DNA of 13,012 nt. Origin: Clostridiales bacterium. Lineage in GTDB: Bacteria; Bacillota; Clostridia; Peptostreptococcales; JAAYPU01. Position 1 is the stretch's first letter, and each line of letters begins with the position of its first letter. The position numbers and the translations under genes were made by a program. Of the stretch, positions 1 through 6,609 are shown one piece after another. Where the stretch lies: NCBI GenBank assembly GCA_012519645.1, contig JAAYPU010000128.1, forward strand, positions 1-13,012. The letters run 5' to 3'. The notes under the pieces were generated by a model that had not been told where the DNA came from, searched no databases, and saw only the letters and a program-made list of their open reading frames with translations.

Positions 1-105
1 CCATCACCTGTTACACCTTGGGGTAAGCCGACAATGGGATATAAGACCAGAAAGAAAAATAAGGCTTCTAATAAATATATTGTAAACCCTAGAGGTAAGA
101 AATAA
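1..105 (+). CDS. rplB: 50S ribosomal protein L2, C-terminal end (partial)
   Basis: Reading frame 1 is open from the first base and gives 34 residues before TAA at 103-105. They include TPWGKPTMGYKTRKKNKAS, the conserved C-terminal extension of bacterial L2. L2 binds 23S rRNA next to the peptidyl-transferase centre and is needed for subunit association. The 5' part of the gene lies outside the window. The last residues, YIVNPRGKK, differ slightly from the usual very basic RRRKK-type end but keep the charge. The gene sits directly before rpsS, the normal order in the S10 operon. The identity is secure despite the short length because this motif and this position are both diagnostic. Confidence 0.95.
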   Translation, partial: PSPVTPWGKPTMGYKTRKKNKASNKYIVNPRGKK

Positions 106-130
106 TAAGGCAGTTTGAAAAGTGTACGAA

Positions 131-136
131 GGGAGG
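131..136 (+). promoter_or_regulatory. SD sequence fixing the rpsS start
   Basis: GGGAGG ends 8 bases before ATG 145. It rules out the upstream in-frame ATG at 115, which would add ten residues not found in S19 proteins. Confidence 0.85.
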
Positions 137-144
137 AAAAGCTA

Positions 145-426
145 ATGGGAAGATCTCTTAAAAAAGGACCTTTTGTTGAACCTAAGCTTTTAAGCAGAAT
201 AGAAGCTATGAATGATAAAAATGAGAAAAAAGTCATGAAGACTTGGTCCAGAGCATCTACTATATTCCCGCAAATGGTGGGACATACCATAGCCGTACAT
301 GACGGTAAAAAGCATGTGCCCGTATATATTACGGAAGACATGGTAGGACATAAACTCGGAGAATTTGCTCCAACGAGAACTTACAGAGGTCATGCTGACA
401 AAGAAAAATCTTCAAAGGTTAAATAA
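145..426 (+). CDS. rpsS: 30S ribosomal protein S19
   Basis: 93 residues, the normal length for S19, a head protein of the 30S subunit that pairs with S13 and contacts the A-site region. It opens with MGRSLKKGPFVEPKLL and carries the conserved STIFPQMVGHTIAVHDGKKH block and the GHKLGEFAPTRTYRGH block near the C-terminus. The frame is open further upstream to an ATG at 115. I chose ATG 145 because GGGAGG at 131-136 lies 8 bases before it and because family members begin at MxRSLKKGPF. The gene lies between rplB and rplV as expected. Confidence 0.97.
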   Translation: MGRSLKKGPFVEPKLLSRIEAMNDKNEKKVMKTWSRASTIFPQMVGHTIAVHDGKKHVPVYITEDMVGHKLGEFAPTRTYRGHADKEKSSKVK

Positions 427-447
427 ATAAAAATATTTTGATTGTGG

Positions 448-455
448 AAGGAGGG
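448..455 (+). promoter_or_regulatory. SD sequence fixing the rplV start
   Basis: AAGGAGGG lies 6 bases before ATG 462. An in-frame TTG at 438 lies upstream of this site and so cannot be the start it serves. Confidence 0.88.
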
Positions 456-461
456 TATTCG

Positions 462-797
462 ATGGAAGCAAAAGCGATTGCAAAATATGTGCGAATTTCT
501 CCCAGAAAGATGAAACCCATTACCGATCTGGTAAGAGGAAAGGATGCAAGTGAAGCATTAGCTATATTGAAGTTCACACCCAACAAAGGTGCTAAGGTAC
601 TGGAAAAAGTTATTAGCTCGGCTGTGGCAAATGCTGAAAACAATCACGATATGAATGTTGAAAAGTTATTTGTTTCAGAGGTATTTGCCAACCAAGGACC
701 TACTATGAAAAGATGGAGAGCAGGCTCTCAAGGACGTGCATCAACCATACTTAAGAGAAGTAGTCATGTAGGGGTTGTATTAAAGGAAAGAGCATAG
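462..797 (+). CDS. rplV: 50S ribosomal protein L22
   Basis: 111 residues, the normal length of bacterial L22. L22 is an early assembly protein that touches all six 23S rRNA domains; its beta-hairpin lines the nascent-peptide exit tunnel near the macrolide site. The N-terminus MEAKAIAKYVRISPRKMK and the motif DLVRGKDASEALAIL are typical. The tunnel hairpin corresponds roughly to residues 80-100 and reads TMKRWRAGSQGRASTILKRS. The start is ATG 462, set by the SD at 448-455. The order rpsS-rplV-rpsC is the standard S10-operon order. Confidence 0.97.
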   Translation: MEAKAIAKYVRISPRKMKPITDLVRGKDASEALAILKFTPNKGAKVLEKVISSAVANAENNHDMNVEKLFVSEVFANQGPTMKRWRAGSQGRASTILKRSSHVGVVLKERA

Positions 798-817
798 TAG
801 AAGGAGGTAAAGATTTA

Positions 818-1588
818 ATGGGTCAAAAAGTAAGTCCCCATGGATTGAGAGTGGGCATTATAAAAGACTGGGATTCCAAATGGTATGCAGATAAAAAAGA
901 TTTTGCCAACTTTCTTATTGAAGACAACAAGTTAAGAGAATATATCAAAAAAAGATTATATACTGCAAGTATTTCTAAGATCCAAATTGAAAGAGCAGCA
1001 AATAATAAAGTAAAGGTTACTGTTTTTACTGCAAAGCCGGGTATGGTTATCGGTAAAGGCGGTACAGGAATCGACGAATTAAGATTAGATTTGGAAAAAT
1101 TCATCAACAAGAGTGTAATGCTTAATGTTATGGAAGTCAAAAAGCCTGAGCTTGATGCACAGCTTGTTGCTGAAAGTGTTGCATTTGCGTTGGAAAGAAG
1201 GGTTTCCTTCAGAAGAGCAATGAAGCAGGCTATTGGCAGAACAATGAAATCCGGAGCTAAAGGAATAAAAATCGTGACATCCGGAAGATTGGGCGGCGTT
1301 GAAATGGCCAGAACTGAAAAATACAGCGAAGGAAATGTGCCTCTCCATACATTAAGAGCAGAAATCGGTTACGGTTTTGCTGAAGCTGATACTACCTATG
1401 GTAAAATCGGCGTTAAAGTATGGGTAAACCTTGGAGAAGTTCTTCCAAAATCTTTTGCTGATGCTAAAGTTGAAGAAGAAAGAAATACAAACAATAATGA
1501 CGATAAAAGAAAAAATAGCAGACCACGTAAAAAAACAGATAATCCAAGAAGAAAAACTGAAAAAACTGATGCAGAAAATATTGAATAA
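818..1588 (+). CDS. rpsC: 30S ribosomal protein S3 with a charged C-terminal tail
   Basis: 256 residues. S3 sits at the mRNA entry channel of the 30S subunit, contributes to mRNA unwinding with S4 and S5, and packs with S10 and S14. The N-terminus MGQKVSPHGLRVGIIKDW is diagnostic. The type-2 KH RNA-binding domain lies around residues 39-107 and has its GxxG loop in VIGKGG at 77-82. The C-terminal domain ends with GEVLPKSF near residue 213. After that comes a tail of roughly 40 residues very rich in Asn, Lys, Arg and Asp, which makes the protein longer than the approximately 210-230 residues common in the family. The SD AAGGAGGTAA at 801-810 fixes ATG 818. The gene is followed by a 55-base spacer before rplP. 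Confidence 0.97.
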   Translation: MGQKVSPHGLRVGIIKDWDSKWYADKKDFANFLIEDNKLREYIKKRLYTASISKIQIERAANNKVKVTVFTAKPGMVIGKGGTGIDELRLDLEKFINKSVMLNVMEVKKPELDAQLVAESVAFALERRVSFRRAMKQAIGRTMKSGAKGIKIVTSGRLGGVEMARTEKYSEGNVPLHTLRAEIGYGFAEADTTYGKIGVKVWVNLGEVLPKSFADAKVEEERNTNNNDDKRKNSRPRKKTDNPRRKTEKTDAENIE

Positions 1589-1620
1589 AAGCGAGGAAAT
1601 GCTTTTAATTAGCAGTTTTT
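1561..1620 (+). promoter_or_regulatory. Possible hairpin in the rpsC-rplP junction
   Basis: AAAAGC (1587-1592) can pair with GCTTTT (1601-1606). The stem extends by three A-T pairs around one bulged base. Outside it, AAAAACTG (1561-1568) is an exact inverted repeat of CAGTTTTT (1613-1620). The pairs are mostly A-T, and the only T run is consumed by the outer stem, so this is at best a weak attenuator or processing site. It may also be chance in AT-rich DNA. Confidence 0.25.
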
Positions 1621-1643
1621 GACCAGAAAGGAGGAACATAGCG

Positions 1644-2087
1644 ATGTTAATGCCAAAAAGAGTGAAACGTCGTAGAGTGCATAGAGGAAGAATGAAAGGT
1701 ACGGCTGCCAGAGGAAATAAAATTTCTTATGGAAAGTATGGGCTTGTTGCTTTAGAACCTGCATGGATCACATCTAACCAAATCGAAGCTGCCAGAATAG
1801 CCATGACAAGATCTATTAAAAGAGGAGGAAAAGTTTATATACAAATTTTCCCTCATAAGCCGGTAACAAAGAAGCCTGCCGAAGTGCGTATGGGTGCCGG
1901 TAAAGGTGCTCCTGAGTATTGGGTTGCAGTTGTTAAACCCGGAAGAGTTTTGTTTGAAATTGATGGCGTATCAGAAGAAAAAGCAAGAGAAGCTATAAGA
2001 CTTGCAATACACAAGCTTCCTATCAAATGTAAGTTTGTATCACGCGATGAATTTGAAGACAAGGGTGGTGAAGTAAATGAAAGCTGA
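1644..2087 (+). CDS. rplP: 50S ribosomal protein L16
   Basis: 147 residues. L16 is a late-assembly protein of the large subunit that organises the A-site tRNA region near the peptidyl-transferase centre. It starts MLMPKRVKRRRVHRGRMKG. The conserved core PHKPVTKKPAEVRMGAGKG (residues 70-88) contains the loop whose arginine is hydroxylated in some bacteria. AAAGGAGG at 1627-1634 is 9 bases from ATG 1644. A second in-frame ATG at 1650 would give MPKR and remains possible, but its spacing is long. The 3' end overlaps rpmC by 11 bases in another frame, which suggests translational coupling. Confidence 0.97.
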   Translation: MLMPKRVKRRRVHRGRMKGTAARGNKISYGKYGLVALEPAWITSNQIEAARIAMTRSIKRGGKVYIQIFPHKPVTKKPAEVRMGAGKGAPEYWVAVVKPGRVLFEIDGVSEEKAREAIRLAIHKLPIKCKFVSRDEFEDKGGEVNES

Positions 2088-2280
2088 TAAATTAAGAGAT
2101 ATGACAGAAACAGAACTTAATAATGAAATAATGAAGCTTAAAAATGAATTGTTTAATCTCAGATTTCAGCATGTTACCGGTCAGCTTGAAAACCCTGTTC
2201 GTGTAAGGATTGTTAAAAAAGAGATTGCACGTGCTAAAACCATCCTGAGAGAAAAAGAACTCAAGAGGGTAAACGCGTAG
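2077..2280 (+). CDS. rpmC: 50S ribosomal protein L29
   Basis: 67 residues, the expected size for L29. L29 is a two-helix protein beside the tunnel exit, where with L23 it forms a docking area for factors acting on nascent chains. Typical blocks are LRDMTETELNNEIMKLKNEL and a helix ending KEIARAKTILREKEL. The ATG at 2077 lies inside the last codons of rplP, 11 bases of overlap. Its SD is the weaker GGGTGGTG at 2063-2070, also inside rplP, so initiation probably depends on ribosomes that have just translated rplP. rpsQ follows. Confidence 0.96.
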   Translation: MKADKLRDMTETELNNEIMKLKNELFNLRFQHVTGQLENPVRVRIVKKEIARAKTILREKELKRVNA

Positions 2281-2304
2281 GCATACGTGGAAGGAGGGTA
2301 AACA

Positions 2305-2559
2305 ATGGAGAGAAATAGCAGAAAGACGAGAGTCGGTAATGTTGTCAGTGATAAAATGGATAAAACCATTGTAGTAGCTGTGGAGGATTTTGTAAGACAT
2401 CCTATTTACGGTAAAGCAGTTAAAAGAACTGTAAAATTTCAAGCACATGATGAAAATAATGAGTGCAGAATTGGCGATAAAGTGAAAATTATGGAAACAA
2501 GACCACTGAGTAAAAACAAAAGATGGAGACTTGTAAACATAGTAGAACGCGCTAAATAG
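2305..2559 (+). CDS. rpsQ: 30S ribosomal protein S17
   Basis: 84 residues, the normal length. S17 is an OB-fold primary-binding protein of the 30S body that binds 16S rRNA early in assembly. Conserved features are RVGNVVSDKMDKTIVVAVE near the N-terminus, HPIYGKAVKRT in the middle, and GDKVKIMETRPLSKNKRWR near the end. The SD AAGGAGGG at 2291-2298 sets ATG 2305. In the classic scheme this is the last gene of the S10 operon. Only 20 bases separate it from rplN and no terminator is visible, so the S10 and spc parts are probably co-transcribed. Confidence 0.97.
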   Translation: MERNSRKTRVGNVVSDKMDKTIVVAVEDFVRHPIYGKAVKRTVKFQAHDENNECRIGDKVKIMETRPLSKNKRWRLVNIVERAK

Positions 2560-2579
2560 TTCTGAAAGGAGGCACGAAA

Positions 2580-2948
2580 ATGATACAACAAGAAACACGT
2601 CTCAAAGTAGCTGATAATTCCGGAGCAAAAGAATTGTTGTGTATTCGGGTTTTAGGTGGTACTAGTAGAAAGTATGCTAATGTCGGAGATACAATTGTAT
2701 GTGCTGTTAAAGATGCAACACCAGGGGGTGTTGTTAAAAAAGGCGATGTAGTGAAAGCGGTTATTGTCAGAAGTAAAAGCGGGGTACGACGTGCTGACGG
2801 AAGTTATATAAAATTTGACCAAAATGCAGCAGTTATTATCAAAGAAGACAAGAACCCTGTAGGAACACGTATATTCGGTCCTGTTGCGAGAGAATTAAGA
2901 GAAAAGAATTTTATGAAAATCATTTCACTTGCACCGGAAGTATTATAG
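2580..2948 (+). CDS. rplN: 50S ribosomal protein L14
   Basis: 122 residues, the standard length for L14. L14 lies at the subunit interface, takes part in bridges to 16S rRNA with L19, and is the docking site of the silencing factor RsfS. It opens MIQQETRLKVADNSGAKELL, the usual signature, followed by IRVLGGTSRKYANVGD and the segment ending GTRIFGPVARELR. The SD AAAGGAGG at 2565-2572 fixes ATG 2580. This is the first gene of the spc-type block. Confidence 0.98.
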   Translation: MIQQETRLKVADNSGAKELLCIRVLGGTSRKYANVGDTIVCAVKDATPGGVVKKGDVVKAVIVRSKSGVRRADGSYIKFDQNAAVIIKEDKNPVGTRIFGPVARELREKNFMKIISLAPEVL

Positions 2949-2950
2949 CG

Positions 2951-2958
2951 AGGAGGTG
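2951..2958 (+). promoter_or_regulatory. SD sequence fixing the rplX start
   Basis: AGGAGGTG lies 5 bases before ATG 2964. An in-frame GTG at 2958 overlaps the SD itself and cannot be the start. Confidence 0.85.
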
Positions 2959-2963
2959 TGATT

Positions 2964-3272
2964 ATGAACATAAAAAAAGACGATTTAGTATACGTAATCT
3001 CTGGAAAAGATAAAGGTAAAAAAGGGAAAGTACTTAAAGCTTTACCTAAAGAAAATAAGGTTATTGTAGAAGGTGTCAATACGCAAACGAAACATCAGAA
3101 AGCATCTCGTAAAGTGCAGCAAGCTGGTATCGTTCACCAAGAAGGTCCTATTGATGTTTCAAATGTGATGATTTGGGATTCCAAAGCAAAAGCACCGACA
3201 CGCATCGGATTTAAAATTGAAAACGGAAAGAAAGTCAGAATATCTAAAAAATCAGGAGAGGTTCTGGATTAA
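2964..3272 (+). CDS. rplX: 50S ribosomal protein L24
   Basis: 102 residues. L24 is one of the two assembly-initiator proteins of the 50S subunit and lies near the tunnel exit. The KOW motif is near the N-terminus, with DLVYVISGKDKGKKGKVLKA at about residues 7-26 followed by KVIVEGVNTQTKHQK. The region HQEGPIDVSNVMIWDSK is also typical. The start is ATG 2964, given the SD position. The gene lies between rplN and rplE. In Escherichia coli the rplX-rplE junction carries the S8 repressor site; I could not recognise an equivalent fold here by eye. Confidence 0.97.
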   Translation: MNIKKDDLVYVISGKDKGKKGKVLKALPKENKVIVEGVNTQTKHQKASRKVQQAGIVHQEGPIDVSNVMIWDSKAKAPTRIGFKIENGKKVRISKKSGEVLD

Positions 3273-3296
3273 TGACCTGAAAGGAGGGAATAAACC

Positions 3297-3839
3297 GTGG
3301 CTGTAAGATTAAAAGAACATTATCAGAACGAAGTATTTAATGCCTTAAAGGAAAAGTTTAAATATAATAACGTTATGGAAGTGCCAAAAATTGAAAAAAT
3401 CGTTATTAATATGGGCTTAGGCGAAGCAAAGGATAATGCGAAAATGTTAGAATCAGCTATTGAAGAACTTGCTATAATAACCGGTCAGAAACCTGTTGTT
3501 ACCAGAGCAAGAAAATCAATTGCAAACTTTAAAGTAAGAGAAGGAATGCCGGTAGGTGCAAAGGTTACATTAAGAGGCAATATCATGTATGAATTCATGG
3601 ATAAACTCTTTAATATAGCGCTACCTAGAGTTAGGGACTTCCGAGGTGTCAGCAGAAACTCTTTTGACGGAAGAGGTAATTACGCACTAGGAATTAAAGA
3701 CCAGCTTATATTCCCGGAAATAAATTATGACAAGGTTGATAAAATTAAAGGCATGGATATCATATTTGTAACGACAGCTAAGAATGACGAAGAAGCTCAA
3801 GAGCTTTTAGCATTAATGGGCATGCCATTTACGAGATAA
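3297..3839 (+). CDS. rplE: 50S ribosomal protein L5
   Basis: 180 residues, the usual length. L5 binds 5S rRNA in the central protuberance and contacts S13 and the P-site tRNA. Conserved blocks are VPKIEKIVINMGLGEAKDN, ITGQKPVVTRARKSIANFK, the LPRVRDFRGVSRNSFDGRGN region near residue 108, and the C-terminal GMDIIFVTTA. The start codon is GTG at 3297, read as MAVRLKEHYQ; AAGGAGGG at 3281-3288 is 8 bases upstream and no ATG lies nearby in frame. The stop codon overlaps the SD of rpsN. Confidence 0.97.
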   Translation: MAVRLKEHYQNEVFNALKEKFKYNNVMEVPKIEKIVINMGLGEAKDNAKMLESAIEELAIITGQKPVVTRARKSIANFKVREGMPVGAKVTLRGNIMYEFMDKLFNIALPRVRDFRGVSRNSFDGRGNYALGIKDQLIFPEINYDKVDKIKGMDIIFVTTAKNDEEAQELLALMGMPFTR

Positions 3840-3851
3840 GGAGGGGAGAAT

Positions 3852-4037
3852 GTGGCTAAGAAATCTCTCATAGTGAAACAACAGAGAACGCCCAAATATT
3901 CTACAAGACAATATACACATTGTAAAATTTGCGGAAGACCACACGCATACCTGAGAAAATTCGGTATATGCCGTATATGCTTTAGAGAATTGGCTTATAA
4001 AGGAGAAATACCAGGAGTTAAAAAAGCCAGTTGGTAG
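3852..4037 (+). CDS. rpsN: 30S ribosomal protein S14, type Z (zinc-binding)
   Basis: 61 residues, the short zinc-ribbon form of S14 (also named rpsZ). S14 is a late-assembly head protein that packs with S3 and S10. Four zinc ligands are visible: C24-x2-C27 and C40-x2-C43. The end FGICRICFRELAYKGEIPG is diagnostic. The start is GTG 3852. The ATG at 3850 overlaps it but is in another frame and gives no S14 sequence. The SD AAGGAGGGG at 3838-3846 overlaps the rplE stop, so the genes are tightly coupled. Many Bacillota encode a cysteine-free S14 paralogue elsewhere for zinc shortage; none is in this window. Confidence 0.97.
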   Translation: MAKKSLIVKQQRTPKYSTRQYTHCKICGRPHAYLRKFGICRICFRELAYKGEIPGVKKASW

Positions 4038-4067
4038 TATGGAATACAGGGAAGGAGGTAATATGCC

Positions 4068-4466
4068 ATGACAATGACAGATCCTATCGCAGATATGCTT
4101 ACAAGAATAAGAAATGCAAATACTGTAGGACATGAAACTGTAGATATTCCGGCTTCAAATATGAAGAAGTCTATTGCGGAAATACTCTACAGAGAAGGAT
4201 ATATTAAAGGATTCGATATCATAGAAGACGGCAAACAAGGAATTATACGAGTTCAAATGAAATACGGAGCAGGTAAGGAAAGAGTTATCAGTGGATTGAA
4301 AAAGATTTCCAAACCCGGACTGCGTGTGTATTCAAAAAGACATGAAGTTCCTAAGGTTTTAGGCGGACTTGGAATTGCCATTATTTCGACTTCAAATGGT
4401 ATCATCACAGATAAAGAAGCCAGAAAATTAGGCGTTGGCGGAGAAGTAATCTGCTATATATGGTAA
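4068..4466 (+). CDS. rpsH: 30S ribosomal protein S8
   Basis: 132 residues, the normal length. S8 binds helix 21 of 16S rRNA early in assembly of the 30S platform. The protein opens MTMTDPIADMLTRIRNAN and ends with the conserved SNGIITDKEARKLGVGGEVI segment that forms the RNA-binding site. AAGGAGG at 4052-4058 is 9 bases before ATG 4068. ATG 4063 is out of frame, and ATG 4074 is in frame but far from the SD. In E. coli S8 represses its own operon by binding mRNA; whether that holds here is not visible in the sequence. Confidence 0.97.
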   Translation: MTMTDPIADMLTRIRNANTVGHETVDIPASNMKKSIAEILYREGYIKGFDIIEDGKQGIIRVQMKYGAGKERVISGLKKISKPGLRVYSKRHEVPKVLGGLGIAIISTSNGIITDKEARKLGVGGEVICYIW

Positions 4467-4490
4467 ACAATCAGCGAAATTGATAGATAT

Positions 4491-4498
4491 AGGAGGTG
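4491..4498 (+). promoter_or_regulatory. SD sequence fixing the rplF start
   Basis: AGGAGGTG ends 5 bases before ATG 4504. An in-frame ATG at 4480 precedes it, and an in-frame GTG at 4501 is only 2 bases away, so neither is likely to be used. Confidence 0.85.
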
Positions 4499-4503
4499 CA
4501 GTG

Positions 4504-5043
4504 ATGTCAAGGATTGGAAAACAGCCTATACCTGTTCCCAAGGGTGTATCGGTGGAAGTTGGTAAAAACAATGTTATAACCATTAAAGGGCCGAAAGGAT
4601 CCCTCAAGGAACAGTTTAATAAAGACATTATGGTACAAGAAGAAAACGGACAGATTTTAGTGACAAGGCCTACGGACAATAAAATGCATAGATCTCTGCA
4701 CGGATTAAGCAGAGCGCTATTAAACAATATGGTTATTGGTGTTACTCAAGGTTTTGAAAAGAAATTGCAAATCGTCGGAGTCGGATATAAATGTGAGAAA
4801 AAAGGAAAAACACTTGTATTAAATCTTGGATACTCACATCCAATTGAAATGGTCGATCCCGAAGGTATAGAAACAACAGTTGCCGGTAATGAAATCACAG
4901 TATCAGGCATGGACAAAGCAGTTGTCGGAAACTATGCGGCAAAGATCAGAGAAATGAGACCTCCAGAACCATATAAGGGTAAAGGAATTCGATATTTCAA
5001 TGAACGTATCATAAGAAAAGAAGGTAAAACCGGTAAGAAATAA
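4504..5043 (+). CDS. rplF: 50S ribosomal protein L6
   Basis: 179 residues, the usual length. L6 lies near the factor-binding region, next to the sarcin-ricin loop and L7/L12 stalk base. It is built from two similar alpha/beta domains: residues about 1-80 start with MSRIGKQPIPVPKGV, and the second contains QIVGVGYKCEKKGKTLVLNL. The C-terminal signature PPEPYKGKGIRYFNERIIRK is clear. The start is ATG 4504 rather than the upstream ATG 4480, which would add eight residues foreign to the family. rplR follows after 18 bases. Confidence 0.97.
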   Translation: MSRIGKQPIPVPKGVSVEVGKNNVITIKGPKGSLKEQFNKDIMVQEENGQILVTRPTDNKMHRSLHGLSRALLNNMVIGVTQGFEKKLQIVGVGYKCEKKGKTLVLNLGYSHPIEMVDPEGIETTVAGNEITVSGMDKAVVGNYAAKIREMRPPEPYKGKGIRYFNERIIRKEGKTGKK

Positions 5044-5061
5044 CAGGAAGGAGTGATTTGA

Positions 5062-5430
5062 ATGATAGGAAAAGGAAGCAGAAACGTTAATCGTCTTGCA
5101 AGACATGACAGAGTAAGGAAAAAAGTGTTCGGAACTCCTGATAGACCGAGATTGTGTGTGTATAGAAGCATTAAGAATATATATGCGCAAGTAATAGATG
5201 ATACGCTAGGGAACACCCTGGCAGCAGCTTCAACCTTAGACAAAGAAATCCAAGAACAGATTAAATATGGTGGAAATAAAGAAGCTGCGAAAATGGTGGG
5301 TGCTTTAATAGCTAAAAGAGCATTAGAAAAAGGCATTGAAACCGTATCATTTGACAGAGGCGGATATTTATATCATGGAAGAATTCAAGAATTGGCTGAA
5401 GGAGCACGTGAAGCCGGACTTAAATTCTAA
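5062..5430 (+). CDS. rplR: 50S ribosomal protein L18
   Basis: 122 residues, the usual length. L18 binds 5S rRNA and, with L5, attaches it to the 50S subunit. The basic N-terminus has RLARHDRVRKKVFGTPDRPR, followed by LCVYRSIKNIYAQVIDD. The C-terminal block FDRGGYLYHGRIQELAEGAR is the standard signature. The SD AAGGAGTGAT at 5048-5057 fixes ATG 5062. Gene order rplF-rplR-rpsE is the conserved spc order. Confidence 0.97.
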   Translation: MIGKGSRNVNRLARHDRVRKKVFGTPDRPRLCVYRSIKNIYAQVIDDTLGNTLAAASTLDKEIQEQIKYGGNKEAAKMVGALIAKRALEKGIETVSFDRGGYLYHGRIQELAEGAREAGLKF

Positions 5431-5447
5431 AAGAAGGAGGGTAATGA

Positions 5448-5954
5448 ATGCAGCGTAGTATAATTGACGCATCTAAACTAGATTTAAAAGAAGCTATTGT
5501 AAATATCAGACGTGTAGCGAAGGTTGTAAAAGGCGGTAGAAACTTCAGATTCAGTGTAACTATGGTCGTTGGAAACGAAGATGGTTATGTTGGAGTCGGA
5601 CTGGGCAAGGCACAAGAAATTCCTGAAGCCATACGAAAAGGTATTGAAGATGCAAAAAAGAACATGATTTATGTTCCTAGAGTAGGTACAACAATTCCAC
5701 ATAAAGTAACCGGATTCTTTGGAGCTGGGCAAGTATTGCTTATGCCGGCTGCGGAAGGTACCGGAGTTATTGCAGGAGGATCTGTACGTACAGTTTTAGA
5801 ATTAGCAGGAGTTAAAGACGTAAGAGCGAAATCTATTGGCTCTAATAATTCCAGAAATATGGCTAATGCAACAATGAGAGGTCTTAATGATCTTAAGACT
5901 ATTGAAAGCGTTTCTAAATTAAGAGGAAAAACGAAAGAAGAAATTTTAGGTTAG
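5448..5954 (+). CDS. rpsE: 30S ribosomal protein S5
   Basis: 168 residues, typical of S5, which helps form the mRNA entry channel and influences decoding accuracy with S4. The double-stranded-RNA-binding-like N-terminal domain covers roughly residues 13-76 and includes RRVAKVVKGGRNFRFS (21-36), the loop where spectinomycin-resistance changes occur in other bacteria. The C-terminal domain holds AAEGTGVIAGGSVRTVLELAG. AAGGAGGG at 5434-5441 is 6 bases from ATG 5448; ATG 5444 is out of frame and too close. The rpmD SD follows immediately after the stop. Confidence 0.97.
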   Translation: MQRSIIDASKLDLKEAIVNIRRVAKVVKGGRNFRFSVTMVVGNEDGYVGVGLGKAQEIPEAIRKGIEDAKKNMIYVPRVGTTIPHKVTGFFGAGQVLLMPAAEGTGVIAGGSVRTVLELAGVKDVRAKSIGSNNSRNMANATMRGLNDLKTIESVSKLRGKTKEEILG

Positions 5955-5967
5955 AGGAGGAATAGCC

Positions 5968-6150
5968 GTGGCTAAACAATTGAAAATAACTCTAGTCAAA
6001 AGTATTATCGGCGCAAAGCCTCTACACGTTAAAAACATGGAAGCATTGGGACTCAGTAAAATAAGACAAACGGTTGAACACCCCGATAATCCCCAGATTC
6101 GCGGTATGATTGCGAAGGTTAAACATCTTGTAGAGGTAGAAGAAATCTAA
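5968..6150 (+). CDS. rpmD: 50S ribosomal protein L30
   Basis: 60 residues, the usual size for L30, a small protein bound to 23S rRNA domain II. Recognisable pieces are MAKQLKITLVKSIIGAKP and LGLSKIRQTVEHPDNPQIRG. The start is GTG 5968: AGGAGG at 5955-5960 begins directly after the rpsE stop and is 7 bases upstream, and no in-frame ATG is nearby. This is the third GTG start in the spc block, after rplE and rpsN. Confidence 0.96.
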   Translation: MAKQLKITLVKSIIGAKPLHVKNMEALGLSKIRQTVEHPDNPQIRGMIAKVKHLVEVEEI

Positions 6151-6167
6151 GAATAGGAGGTGTCAGT

Positions 6168-6608
6168 ATGAAGTTACATGAACTTAAACCTGCTGTTGGA
6201 TCAAAAAAAGATTCAAAGAGAAAAGGTAGAGGTACAGCTTCCGGACAAGGAAAAACCAGTGGCAGAGGCAGCAATGGTCAGAATTCACGAAGTGGCGGTG
6301 GTACAAGACCGGGCTTCGAAGGCGGACAGATGCCTTTATACAGAAGAATTCCTAAAAGAGGCTTTACAAATATATTTAAAAAACAGTGGGCTGTTGTAAA
6401 TATTGACGATTTAAACATATTTGAAAACGATACAGTTATTACTCCTGAACTGCTGATAGAAACAGGGCTTATTAAGAAAGTTTTAGATGGGGTAAAGGTC
6501 CTTGGTGACGGTAACCTTGAAAAGAAAATAACAATACAAGCTCACAAATTTAGTAAATCGGCAGTAGATAAAATAGAATCTGCTGGAGGAAAGGCAGAGG
6601 TGATCTAA
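6168..6608 (+). CDS. rplO: 50S ribosomal protein L15
   Basis: 146 residues, the normal length. L15 is a late-binding 50S protein with a long glycine- and arginine-rich N-terminal extension that threads into 23S rRNA. Here that extension covers about residues 16-56 (KRKGRGTASGQGKTSGRGSN, then GGGTRPGFEGGQMPLYRRIP). The C-terminal globular part ends ITIQAHKFSKSAVDKIESAG. AGGAGGTG at 6155-6162 sets ATG 6168. Its last codons contain the SD for secY, and only one base separates the rplO stop from the secY start. Confidence 0.97.
   Translation: MKLHELKPAVGSKKDSKRKGRGTASGQGKTSGRGSNGQNSRSGGGTRPGFEGGQMPLYRRIPKRGFTNIFKKQWAVVNIDDLNIFENDTVITPELLIETGLIKKVLDGVKVLGDGNLEKKITIQAHKFSKSAVDKIESAGGKAEVI
6597..6606 (+). 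promoter_or_regulatory. SD of secY embedded in the end of rplO
   Basis: GAGGTGATCT is a long match to the complement of the 16S rRNA 3' end. It lies wholly inside the final codons and stop of rplO. Ribosomes ending rplO will uncover it, which suggests that secY is translationally coupled. Confidence 0.75.
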
Positions 6609-6609
6609 G

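Noticed and set aside
1599..1622. A 7-codon minicistron (MLLISSF) with GAGG upstream, as a possible leader peptide before rplP
   Set aside because: The GAGG is only two bases before the ATG, too close for good initiation, and the peptide has no regulatory codon run.
2092..2598. A 168-codon open frame on the - strand opposite rpmC, rpsQ and rplN
   Set aside because: It lies wholly antisense to three certain ribosomal-protein genes, has biased Phe/Ser/Cys-rich composition typical of antisense reading and resembles no family.
4932..5336. A 134-codon open frame on the - strand opposite the rplF-rplR junction
   Set aside because: It is antisense to two certain genes and no SD precedes it; its apparent hydrophobicity is a by-product of the complementary frame.
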